A stretch of 15,665 bases of DNA from UMGS1052 sp045532035 (GCA_045532035.1 JAZSFD010000090.1:1-15665), one strand, 5' to 3'. Positions 6,293 through 13,105 are shown, counted from the first letter of the stretch. Numbers and translations: made by a program. The notes: generated by a model not told the origin, from the letters alone.

Positions 6293-7548
6293 CAAAAAGG
6301 AGCAACAAAACGAAAACCTGCATAATCCAACCGCCCTATTCGAGGGATGTGTCTTTTTCGGATGAGTTTTTTGAATATAAAATAAAAAAGCTTGATGAGT
6401 GCGACGAATCGGTAGGCATCATAGTTCTGCCCGAATACAGCGATGTTCCGTGTGCTACAAAAGACCTTGAAGAAACGCTTTTCTATCACAACAAATATAT
6501 CGGCGTTCTCCTTGACAAGTGCATCGAAACGGCAAAAAGATGCAAAAGCTTTGTTTTTGTAAACGCACTTTTCCCCATAAACGGCAATTACAGAAACACC
6601 ACCTATTGCTATAACAGGCAGGGCGAGCTTGTGGGAAAGTATTTCAAAAAGCATCTGCCTCCTCTTGAACTTGAAACTTTAGCTCTTGATTCGGACTATA
6701 CCTTCGAGTATTCAAAGCCATATGTCCTTGAGCTTGAGGGTCTGCGTTTTGGTTTTCTCACTTGCTACGACTTCTATTTTTATGAAGCCTTTGCGAATAT
6801 CGCGCGACAGAATGTCGATATCATCATCGGCTGTTCTCTGCAGAGATCTGACAGCCATGATGCCATCGAGACCATGTGCCGCCATCTTGCCTACAACACA
6901 AACGCATATGTTCTGCGCTCATCGGTAAGCTTTGATGAAAACTCGGAAATATGCGGCGCCAGCATGGTAGTTTCTCCTTACGGTAAGGTGCTTTGCAACA
7001 TGAAGGGCAGATTCGGAAGCGAGACCGTTGAATTTGACCCGCACGACAAATACTTAAAGCCCGCGGGCTTTGGCAACCCCGACGCGCCTCATTATGAATA
7101 TATAGAATACGGCAGAAAGCCCTGGCAATACAGAAATTCGGGAAGCGCCATTATTGCAGGTGACAAATATCTGCCATATCCCCGTGTCTGCGCCCACCGC
7201 GGATTTTCCGCCGTGGCTCCCGAAAACACAATGCCGGCTTTCGGTGCCGCCATCGCCATGGGTGCTCATGAGATCGAATTTGACCTTTGGCCCACAAGTG
7301 ACGGACACATCGTTTCCTGCCATGACCGCACTCTTGAAAGGGTGAGCGACGGGGAAGGACTTATCACTGACCACACCCTCTGTGAGCTTGAAAAGCTTGA
7401 CTTCGGTTCAAAATTTTCCGAACGCTTTGCTGGACTTCGCATTGTGAAATTTGAAGATATCCTCAAAAAGTTTGCGGGACAGACGATACTCAACATTCAC
7501 ATCAAGCCTCTTGAATATGACGGCAGTGAATACCCGAAGATATCATGA
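6265..7548 (+). CDS. Nitrilase-family amidohydrolase fused to GDPD domain, first part of a frameshifted gene
   Basis: Two enzymes in one chain. Numbering from GTG 6265, the carbon-nitrogen hydrolase (about 17-290) shows the triad Glu57 (VLPEYSD), Lys128 (YFKKHLP) and Cys167 (FLTCYDF), so it should hydrolyse an amide or nitrile. From about 305 a glycerophosphodiester phosphodiesterase domain starts: HRG (311-313), PEN (319-321), EFD (338-340) and HD (353-354), the metal and acid-base residues. The frame ends early at 7548; the rest of the GDPD barrel continues in the next frame. The true start is probably the codon at 6310, where homologues I remember begin MKTCIIQPPYS: an AAAAGGAG site sits seven bases before it, but the codon is ACG. 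GTG 6265 and GTG 6268 are the only standard starts upstream, lack a ribosome binding site and overlap the methyltransferase. Likely impaired or dead unless the lesions are sequencing errors. Confidence 0.82.
   Translation: MVDVYKKEIAKRSNKTKTCIIQPPYSRDVSFSDEFFEYKIKKLDECDESVGIIVLPEYSDVPCATKDLEETLFYHNKYIGVLLDKCIETAKRCKSFVFVNALFPINGNYRNTTYCYNRQGELVGKYFKKHLPPLELETLALDSDYTFEYSKPYVLELEGLRFGFLTCYDFYFYEAFANIARQNVDIIIGCSLQRSDSHDAIETMCRHLAYNTNAYVLRSSVSFDENSEICGASMVVSPYGKVLCNMKGRFGSETVEFDPHDKYLKPAGFGNPDAPHYEYIEYGRKPWQYRNSGSAIIAGDKYLPYPRVCAHRGFSAVAPENTMPAFGAAIAMGAHEIEFDLWPTSDGHIVSCHDRTLERVSDGEGLITDHTLCELEKLDFGSKFSERFAGLRIVKFEDILKKFAGQTILNIHIKPLEYDGSEYPKIS
6296..6312 (+). promoter_or_regulatory. Strong ribosome binding site facing an ACG codon
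   Basis: AAAAGGAG at 6295-6302 lies just after the methyltransferase stop and seven bases before ACG (6310-6312). The ACG is in frame with the nitrilase domain exactly where the family's N-terminal methionine is expected. No ATG, GTG or TTG lies at a workable distance. Confidence 0.7.
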
Positions 7549-7907
7549 AAAAGATCGTTTCAATGGTTCGCGAGTATGATTGTGCAAAGCATTGCTATTT
7601 CATGCTTGAAACAGATATCCAGATAAAGCAGTTCAAGGAGTATGCTCCCGACATTCCCGTCTGCGTCGGACACCTTTTTGACAGACCCTATGAGATCGTC
7701 GACCGTGCCATTGAGTTCGGATGCGAAAAGGTTCAGCTTTTTAAGCCTTATTTCGATCAGGCGATGATCGACAAGGCTCATGAGCATGGAATACGCTGCG
7801 ATGTATTCTGGTCGGATGACCCTTCTGAAACAAAGGAATTTCTTTCCATGGGCATCGACACCATCCTTACAAACGATTTCAACCTTATACATCAAAATGT
7901 AAAATAA
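7545..7907 (+). CDS. C-terminal half of the GDPD domain, frameshifted fragment
   Basis: Continues the glycerophosphodiester phosphodiesterase barrel begun upstream: strand and metal residue YFMLETD region near 18-25, VCVGHLFDRP, KVQLFKPYFD, and the typical C-terminal strand GIRCDVFWSDDPSE followed by MGIDTILTNDF, the GDPD end signature. The 120 residues alone cannot form the barrel. The ATG at 7545 overlaps the upstream stop by four bases (ATGA) but has no ribosome binding site, and reading the same frame upstream gives PEDIM before KKIV, which fits the family. One base lost from a CCCC run, now CCC at 7533-7535, explains the break. Weak translational coupling through the overlap could still make this piece. 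Best treated as part of a single ancestral gene of about 532 codons running 6310-7907. Confidence 0.82.
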   Translation: MKKIVSMVREYDCAKHCYFMLETDIQIKQFKEYAPDIPVCVGHLFDRPYEIVDRAIEFGCEKVQLFKPYFDQAMIDKAHEHGIRCDVFWSDDPSETKEFLSMGIDTILTNDFNLIHQNVK

Positions 7908-7921
7908 CCGGAGGAAATCTT

Positions 7922-8830
7922 ATGACTTTCGAACAGAGAATGAAAAATATGCAGGTGCCGCAGGGCATGATCGATGTTGTGCTTGACACCGATGCATATA
8001 ACGAGATCGACGACCAGTTTGCCATAGCATATCTTCTTAAATCCAAGGAAAAGCTCAACACGCGTGCCATCTATGCCGCGCCTTTTCTCAATTCTCACTC
8101 TGTGAGCCCTGTCGACGGTATGGAAAAAAGCTATAATGAGATATTGAAGCTCCTTGATCTTATGGGAGAAAAAACAGAAGTTTTCAAAGGCTCGGACAAA
8201 TATCTTGACGACGAAAAAACTCCCGTTATCTCGGATGCGGCGCGCGATCTTGCAAAGAGAGCTGATGATTATTCTCCCGAAAATCCCCTTTATGTGGTTG
8301 CCATCGGTGCCATAACAAATGTGGCGTCTGCCTTTCTTCTCAATCCCAAAATGGCCGAAAACACGGTGGTTGTCTGGCTCGGCGGTCATGCCCGCCATTA
8401 TCACAACACCCGCGAATTCAATATGTTCCAGGATGTTGCCGCCTCCCGCGTGGTCATGGGCAGCGGTGTGCCCTTTGTTCAGCTTCCCTGCATGGGCGTT
8501 GTGAGTGACTTTACCCTTTCGAAGTATGAGATCGAACACTGGCTTCTTGATAAAACGCCTTTGTCCGACTATCTTGGCAGAAATTCCATCGATGCCGCCG
8601 AAAGATATGCGAGCGGCAAAGCGTGGACAAGATGCATATGGGATGTGACAGCGGTTGCGTGGTTGCTTAATGACAACGACCGCTTTATGAGCTCAAGAAT
8701 TGTTCCCACATATCTTTCGTCTTACGATTATTTCTACACCGAGTCTCCCGATGCTCCTTTGATGCGCTATGTATACGATATCCACCGCGACGAACTCATG
8801 TCAGAGCTTATGAAAAAGGTTTCTGAGTGA
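7922..8830 (+). CDS. Nucleoside hydrolase (IUNH superfamily)
   Basis: Predicted to cleave the N-glycosidic bond of a nucleoside, giving base and ribose, in the cytoplasm; 302 residues, normal for the family. The calcium/ribose-binding N-terminal motif is DTDAYNEIDDQFA (22-34), with Asp22, Asp24, Asp30 and Asp31; the loop between DTD and DD is two residues longer than in the classic DTDPGxDD form. AIGAITN (127-133) provides the Thr132 ligand. REFNMFQDVAA (164-174) is the family EFNxxxDxxA block. The C-terminal Ca ligand is Asp241 in CIWDVTAVAW; the residue before it is Trp240, where inosine-uridine hydrolases have catalytic His. This resembles the purine-preferring IAG type. GGAGG lies eight bases or so before the ATG, 14 bases after the previous stop, so it is within the operon. 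Confidence 0.9.
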   Translation: MTFEQRMKNMQVPQGMIDVVLDTDAYNEIDDQFAIAYLLKSKEKLNTRAIYAAPFLNSHSVSPVDGMEKSYNEILKLLDLMGEKTEVFKGSDKYLDDEKTPVISDAARDLAKRADDYSPENPLYVVAIGAITNVASAFLLNPKMAENTVVVWLGGHARHYHNTREFNMFQDVAASRVVMGSGVPFVQLPCMGVVSDFTLSKYEIEHWLLDKTPLSDYLGRNSIDAAERYASGKAWTRCIWDVTAVAWLLNDNDRFMSSRIVPTYLSSYDYFYTESPDAPLMRYVYDIHRDELMSELMKKVSE

Positions 8831-8850
8831 CGGGCACGAAAGGAAATGAT

Positions 8851-9825
8851 ATGAATAAGATTCCAATGATCCTCAGAATTGACGACCCTGCACCAATAGT
8901 GTCGGTCTATTATTCCCATGCCGACTCAATAACCACCGCCGACGGCCGTCCTCTTGAAAAATACTATCCTCTTTCATTCCTGAAGGATTTCTGCGACATC
9001 ATCGAAAAATGGGGAATAAAGGGCAAGTTCAGCATTGTTCCCGCTCCGGGAAACTACGGTGATATCGTCAACGGCATTGAAGGCGTTGAAATGTCGGAAA
9101 TGAAAGAGTGGCTTGATGTAACAAAGGCGCGAGTCGTTCCTCTGTTTGACATCACTCCCGAAATGCTCACCCACAACAAGGCAGTGGATCTTGCAACAGG
9201 AAAAGTTCTTGAGCTCAACGAGCGCGACTGGTCTTATCTTCAAACCTTTGAGACTTTAACTCCGTATATATCAAAAGCTCTGACCCTTCTCAAAGAGGCA
9301 GGCTTTGATGTGTCGGGTGTGACATCTCCCTGGAGCTTTGGACTTGAGGTGGAGGATGAATATGTAAAAGCCATCTCTCAGGCAATGCTTGATGTTTACG
9401 GCAAGAAAAAAGCTTGGTATTTTCTGCGTTCGCTGGCAAATGTTCCAAATGCAAAGCCCTGGGTGCGGTATGAGGAAAAAGATCGCTGTGTGGTAGCCAT
9501 GCCTACAACCACCCACGATGTTTTATGGCAGACGATAAATTCTCCCGACACCTCGGATGAATATGTAAGCACTGTCGCAGACGAGCTTATCACTGCCGAC
9601 GGAAAGCGCGGTCAGATAATCGACACCCTTGAAAGCGGCGGATACCCGACGATCATTACCCACTGGCAATCTCTTTGTTCCAACCGACTTTACACAGGTC
9701 TTCGCGTCCTTGATGAGGTGGGCAGAAGAGTAAACGAGCATCTTTCTGACAGGGTTGAATGGATGACCCCCGATAAGCTTATGGAAATTGTGCTTGCCGA
9801 CAGAGATTCTTATCCCAAACGCTGA
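8851..9825 (+). CDS. Polysaccharide deacetylase-like (NodB-fold) protein
   Basis: The 324-residue cytoplasmic protein begins with MILRIDDPAP (6-15), equivalent to the first strand and Asp-Asp motif of NodB-type metal-dependent deacetylases (Asp11, Asp12). WGIKGKFSIVPAPGN (54-68) is the second strand of the barrel, and IITHWQSL (268-275) near the end supplies a His (271) like the last catalytic motif. The usual HxxxH metal pair is not evident; LTHNKAVD (106-113) has one His. It therefore belongs to a divergent branch whose substrate and even metal site are uncertain. A longer frame starts at GTG 8827 and overlaps the upstream stop, but AAAGGA six bases before the ATG at 8851 favours the shorter form. 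No signal peptide. Located mid-operon, so it probably acts on the same small substrate as its neighbours, not on cell-wall polymer. Confidence 0.72.
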   Translation: MNKIPMILRIDDPAPIVSVYYSHADSITTADGRPLEKYYPLSFLKDFCDIIEKWGIKGKFSIVPAPGNYGDIVNGIEGVEMSEMKEWLDVTKARVVPLFDITPEMLTHNKAVDLATGKVLELNERDWSYLQTFETLTPYISKALTLLKEAGFDVSGVTSPWSFGLEVEDEYVKAISQAMLDVYGKKKAWYFLRSLANVPNAKPWVRYEEKDRCVVAMPTTTHDVLWQTINSPDTSDEYVSTVADELITADGKRGQIIDTLESGGYPTIITHWQSLCSNRLYTGLRVLDEVGRRVNEHLSDRVEWMTPDKLMEIVLADRDSYPKR

Positions 9826-9829
9826 AAAT

Positions 9830-10576
9830 ATGAAAAAATATTATTTCGAAAAACTTCTTGAACTTCTTTCGGTTGAATACAATTGTTCTCCGTCGGATTT
9901 TTTGAAAAAGGAAAATGTGATAACCGAATCGCGCTTTGATCTTCGTTCCCGCAGATACAGCGACGAAAAGGAGTTTTTTCACATGGTCACGACAGGGGAA
10001 AACGCGGTCATTACGGCAGACCCCGTTCTGCATCCGTTTCTTTCGGAATTTGCAAAAGACCGCAGCGGACACTTCCTTTTCGAATTCAAAAACATTCTCC
10101 CCCTGAATGATGAGCTGAAAAAACACGGATATATGCTGTCCGACAGCTTTCATATGTTTCTGCCCGAAAGACGCGTGGAGATGAAAAAGGATTTCAAGGT
10201 CAGATGGTTTTGTGATGAGGAGATCTTTCCGTTTTATGAAATGAAATGCTTTCCCAACGCCATTCTTGAAAGCTTTTCGGAAAAGCGACCCGACAGGATT
10301 GCGGTGTGTGCCTATACGAGTGAAAAGCTGATGGGCATGGCAGGCTGCTCGGAGGATGCACGCGGCTGGATGCAGATCGGCATCGATGTTTTCCCGCAAT
10401 TCCGCTCAATGGGAGTAGGAAGCTATCTTGTGAATATCCTGAAAAACAAAATAGAAGAGCAGGGGAATGTGCCTTTTTACGGTACGAGTATTTCGAATTA
10501 TCATTCGTGGAACATCGCTCTTTGCTGCGGGTTTTACCCTGCATGGCTTGAGGTTGGCGCCGTGAAACTCAAGTAA
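9830..10576 (+). CDS. GNAT family N-acetyltransferase
   Basis: Predicted acetyl-CoA-dependent acetyltransferase, 248 residues. The catalytic GNAT fold occupies the C-terminal half: IAVCAYTSEKLMGMAGC (157-173) is the strand before motif A, IGIDVFPQFRSMGVGSYLV (183-201) contains motif A with the pyrophosphate loop R192-S-M-G195-V-G197, and PFYGTSISNYHSWNIALCCGF (215-235) is motif B with its Asn and the GF end. The N-terminal 120 residues form a family-specific extension with FLFEFKNIL and HMFLPERRV. The ATG at 9830 is four bases after the deacetylase-like stop; no clear ribosome binding site is present, so translation is probably coupled. An earlier TTG start (9788) inside the previous gene is unlikely. 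Acceptor unknown. Confidence 0.85.
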   Translation: MKKYYFEKLLELLSVEYNCSPSDFLKKENVITESRFDLRSRRYSDEKEFFHMVTTGENAVITADPVLHPFLSEFAKDRSGHFLFEFKNILPLNDELKKHGYMLSDSFHMFLPERRVEMKKDFKVRWFCDEEIFPFYEMKCFPNAILESFSEKRPDRIAVCAYTSEKLMGMAGCSEDARGWMQIGIDVFPQFRSMGVGSYLVNILKNKIEEQGNVPFYGTSISNYHSWNIALCCGFYPAWLEVGAVKLK

Positions 10577-10581
10577 GGAGA

Positions 10582-10767
10582 TTGAAAAATGGGCAGAACA
10601 AAGGTCAATGCTATATGCGAGCTGCTTGGACTGATTGCTTCGGCTCCTTCAAGCTCGGTCAGGAGCTTGACCCCATAACGGGAAAACCGTCTCCTTCATC
10701 CGAATGGTATTCGAGCACCATGCTTTTCTATCTTTATGCCGCAAAGAGGCTCGGAATTGTCATTTGA
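10582..10767 (+). pseudogene. Stump resembling the C-terminus of an alpha/alpha-barrel glycosidase
   Basis: About 55 residues in one frame read RAAWTDCFGSFKLGQE, then LDPITGKPSPSSEWYSS and FYLYAAKRLGI before TGA at 10765. The DPxTG...W.SS pattern followed by an aromatic helix and RLG looks like the end of an (alpha/alpha)6 glycosidase (glucoamylase/trehalase-like). I cannot name the family with certainty. A strong ribosome binding site AAGGAG (10575-10580) and ATG at 10589 precede it, but that ATG reads a different frame and stops after 29 codons. The simplest reading is a gene with its original start region joined to its 3' end by a large deletion and a frameshift. It would be the last gene of the operon. 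Confidence 0.45.
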
Positions 10768-10777
10768 TATAATTTTC

Positions 10778-10806
10778 TTGACAAATAGTGCAAATTAGCG
10801 TATAAT
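10778..10806 (+). promoter_or_regulatory. Perfect consensus sigma-A promoter of glnA
   Basis: TTGACA (10778-10783), 17-base spacer, TATAAT (10801-10806): both hexamers match consensus completely. No TG extension here. I see no GlnR-type TGTNA...TNACA operator around it. Confidence 0.9.
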
Positions 10807-10836
10807 TGAAAATATAAACTATCGGAGGAAATGAAA

Positions 10837-12261
10837 ATGAGCAAAACAGTTCAGGACATCATTAAGCTTATAAAAGAAAACGACATAAAAATGGTCGATT
10901 TCAAAATGGTTGACATCAACGGTCAGTACCGCCATGTCACAATCCCTGCAGGAAATTTCTCGGAATCCACAATGAAAAACGGCATCGGCTTTGACGCTTC
11001 AAACTACGGCTATGCCGTGGTCGAAAAGAGCGACATGGTTTTCATTCCCGACCCGGATACTGCTCAGATCGATCCGTTCTGTCAGATTCCCACATTGTCG
11101 ATGACAGGCAACGCCATGATAATCGACAACCCCGAAAACAGACCTCTTCCCCAGTATCCCAGAAATATCGTTCTTGCGGCAGAGCAGTATATGAGAGACT
11201 GCGGAATTGCTGACGAAATGTATATTCTTCCCGAATTCGAGTTTTATCTTTTTGATAATGTTGCATGGGAGGTTCAGCCCAACTCGGTGGGCTTTTCGAT
11301 CGACGCTGTCCAGGCGCACTGGAACAGCGGAGTTGAGGGCTCGGGAAATGTTGTTGCCAAGCAGAAGAACTATCACATCGCAAAGCCCTTTGATGTTTCG
11401 TACGAGGCAAGAAGTGAGATGTGTATGCTCATGGAAGAGGCGGGCATCAAGCTCAACTACCACCACCCCGAAGTGGGAGCTGCAGGTCAGTTTGAGATCG
11501 AGCCCCACCTTGGCATCATGTCGCAGATGGCAGATGCTACAATGAACATCAAATATATTATCCACAATGTGGCAAGAAAATACGGTCTTTCGGCAACCTT
11601 TATGCCCAAGCCCGTGGCAGGCGAGGCAGGCAACGGTATGCATGTGCATATGCTCCTCATGAAGGACGGCGAGCCTGTATTCTCGGATGACAACGGATAT
11701 TCAAATCTTAGCAAAGAAGCGCACTATTTTATGGGAGGACTTTTGAAGCACATCGCATCCCTCTGTGCGCTTACAAATCCCAGCACAAACTCCTTCAAGC
11801 GTCTTGTCCCCGGATTTGAAGCCCCTGTTACAGTCGGCTATGCCACCTCCAACAGAAGTGCTGTCATCAGAATTCCCGCATATGCCAAGGAAAAGAATCT
11901 CCGCCGCTTCGAGCTTCGCAACCCTGATGCCACCTGTAATCCTTACTTCTGCTATGCGGCTATCCTCATGGCAGGTATCGACGGCATCAAGAACAAGACC
12001 GATCCCCACGAAAACGGCTGGGGTCCCTATGACTTCAACCTCTACAAGCTTTCGGATGAAGAAAAAGCAAAGCTTTCACATCTTCCCGTATCTCTTGACG
12101 AGGCGCTCGACGCTCTTGAAAAGGATCACGATTACCTCACCGCAGGCGGTGTTTTCCCCGAGCATATGCTTGAAAAGTTCATCGCCACAAAGCGTGCGGA
12201 ATGCCGCGAGCTTGCCGCAATTCCTCACCCTGCAGAATTTGACAAATATTATAACCTTTGA
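10837..12261 (+). CDS. glnA: Glutamine synthetase, type I
   Basis: Makes glutamine from glutamate, ammonia and ATP; dodecameric cytoplasmic enzyme. The 474-residue length is normal for GSI. Visible family blocks are the N-terminal VDFKMVDINGQYRHV, the metal/glutamate-binding LPEFEFYLF, HHPEVGAAGQFEIE, the ATP-binding MPKPVAGEAGNGMHVHM, the NPSTNSFKRLVPGFEAP ammonium-site region and the RRFELRNPDATCNPYFCYAA segment. Tyr403 in FNLYKL aligns with the tyrosine adenylylated in the enterobacterial enzyme; whether it is used here cannot be seen. The ATG at 10837 is chosen over 10831 because GGAGG (10824-10828) is eight bases from it but only two from 10831. Single-gene unit with a consensus promoter and a strong terminator, suggesting high constitutive expression. 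Confidence 0.97.
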   Translation: MSKTVQDIIKLIKENDIKMVDFKMVDINGQYRHVTIPAGNFSESTMKNGIGFDASNYGYAVVEKSDMVFIPDPDTAQIDPFCQIPTLSMTGNAMIIDNPENRPLPQYPRNIVLAAEQYMRDCGIADEMYILPEFEFYLFDNVAWEVQPNSVGFSIDAVQAHWNSGVEGSGNVVAKQKNYHIAKPFDVSYEARSEMCMLMEEAGIKLNYHHPEVGAAGQFEIEPHLGIMSQMADATMNIKYIIHNVARKYGLSATFMPKPVAGEAGNGMHVHMLLMKDGEPVFSDDNGYSNLSKEAHYFMGGLLKHIASLCALTNPSTNSFKRLVPGFEAPVTVGYATSNRSAVIRIPAYAKEKNLRRFELRNPDATCNPYFCYAAILMAGIDGIKNKTDPHENGWGPYDFNLYKLSDEEKAKLSHLPVSLDEALDALEKDHDYLTAGGVFPEHMLEKFIATKRAECRELAAIPHPAEFDKYYNL

Positions 12262-12267
12262 TTCTCT

Positions 12268-12306
12268 TACCGCACGGAAGAAAATTCCGTGCGGTATTGT
12301 TTTTTT
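12268..12306 (+). terminator. Intrinsic terminator of glnA
   Basis: Perfect 12-bp stem TACCGCACGGAA (12268-12279) / TTCCGTGCGGTA (12285-12296), loop GAAAA, followed by TTGTTTTTTT. It begins seven bases after the stop codon. Confidence 0.95.
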
Positions 12307-12325
12307 GAACGCCCGGTGGTATAAT
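12297..12325 (+). promoter_or_regulatory. Promoter of the lipoprotein gene, overlapping the glnA terminator tail
   Basis: -35 TTGTTT (12297-12302), 17-base spacer, -10 TATAAT (12320-12325) with TGG before it. The -35 lies in the T-tract of the glnA terminator. Confidence 0.6.
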
Positions 12326-12433
12326 GTGTATAAAAAGATAGAAAATGCTGTTATCCGGGCAGATAGCCTGTAAAAAATACATTTCTGTCTTGATACAAGC
12401 CTATCAGAAAAATATTGAAAGGTGCGTTGATAT

Positions 12434-13033
12434 ATGAAAAAAGCTTTGTTAACCGTTGTGTTTTGCCTTGCTATAAGTTTATTTGTCGGATGTGCTGTGA
12501 ATGAAACCGATATACAAAAACCCTTAAGGGAAGTTGATGATACTCACGAAAGTATCACTGAAGAATATATTATTGAAAAATTTGATGAGGCATATGATCT
12601 TTGGGTATCATGGGTGTATGGACAATTATACAGAGCATATGATAGTACTTATGATTCTGCTTTTGGTCTCATGCGCGAATCAGTAACGAGTGAGAGCCCT
12701 ATACAGTTCACAGCTGAATTGCGCGAAGAAATGGAAAAATATTTTACAAGAGAAATGACAGATATGTACTTCGCCCAGTTAAAGCCGGAGGATAAGGATG
12801 GCAAATTGTATGTTTATACGGGAGATGTTGGTGGACCATACAGCGGACCTGAAAATATTACGGTTGAGAAAATCAATGATAATTGTTATCGGTTGAATTT
12901 GGATATTTGTAGTTATATGGATGGCGGAGAAGAAATGCCCGACCAATGTGTGTATTATGTTTTCAAAGACGGCAAATGGGTGTTTGAAAATGATGACGAA
13001 AACGAATTTTTTTACAGTCGGGGCAATCCTTAA
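12434..13033 (+). CDS. Secreted lipoprotein of unknown function
   Basis: The N-terminus MKKALLTVVFCLAISLFVGC is a lipoprotein signal peptide with lipobox LFVGC; Cys20 would be lipidated and the mature 180 residues anchored outside the membrane. The mature part is acidic and starts with a helical stretch (EEYIIEKFDEAYDLWVSWVYG), followed by an EMEKYFTREMTDMYF segment and a beta-rich end with DGKLYVYTGDVGG, ITVEKINDNCYRLNLDI and YYVFKDGKWVFEND. The order of YFT helix then DGKLYV strand recalls the IseA-type inhibitor of cell-wall endopeptidases, but this is only a resemblance. A GAAAGGTG site precedes the ATG. Codon use is AT-richer than in glnA. It has its own promoter and may be cotranscribed with the next gene. 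Confidence 0.82.
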   Translation: MKKALLTVVFCLAISLFVGCAVNETDIQKPLREVDDTHESITEEYIIEKFDEAYDLWVSWVYGQLYRAYDSTYDSAFGLMRESVTSESPIQFTAELREEMEKYFTREMTDMYFAQLKPEDKDGKLYVYTGDVGGPYSGPENITVEKINDNCYRLNLDICSYMDGGEEMPDQCVYYVFKDGKWVFENDDENEFFYSRGNP

Positions 13034-13081
13034 AAGTAGAAATGCAGGTTTTGCTTCTGACTCAACACGAACTTGACACAA

Positions 13082-13105
13082 AAATGCTTGGCATCTAAAG
13101 CATTT
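13082..13105. repeat. 8-bp perfect inverted repeat in the gap between two envelope genes
   Basis: AAATGCTT (13082-13089) and AAGCATTT (13098-13105) with an eight-base spacer, in the 170-base gap 13034-13203. No T-tract follows on either strand, so it is a hairpin or protein site of unknown use, not a clear terminator. Confidence 0.4.

Noticed and set aside
7892..8539. 215-codon minus-strand frame
   Set aside because: Antisense shadow of the nucleoside hydrolase, whose catalytic motifs are intact; no family pattern in the minus-strand product.
8827..8850. GTG start of the deacetylase-like protein overlapping the nucleoside hydrolase stop
   Set aside because: ATG 8851 has an AAAGGA site six bases upstream, and the extension MTGTKGND encodes that site itself.
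9779..10399. 206-codon minus-strand frame
   Set aside because: Antisense to the GNAT gene; its residues are biased mirror codons with no motif.
10589..10678. 29-codon peptide behind a strong ribosome binding site
   Set aside because: Overlaps the glycosidase-like stump in another frame and shows no protein features; more likely the result of a deletion and frameshift.
10831..10836. Upstream ATG of glnA
   Set aside because: Only two bases from GGAGG; the ATG at 10837 has normal spacing.
10750..10836. GlnR operator or riboswitch in the glnA leader
   Set aside because: No TGTNA-TNACA palindrome and the leader is too short for a glutamine riboswitch.
10999..11649. 216-codon minus-strand frame within glnA
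   Set aside because: glnA is unambiguous; the opposite frame is open by codon bias only.
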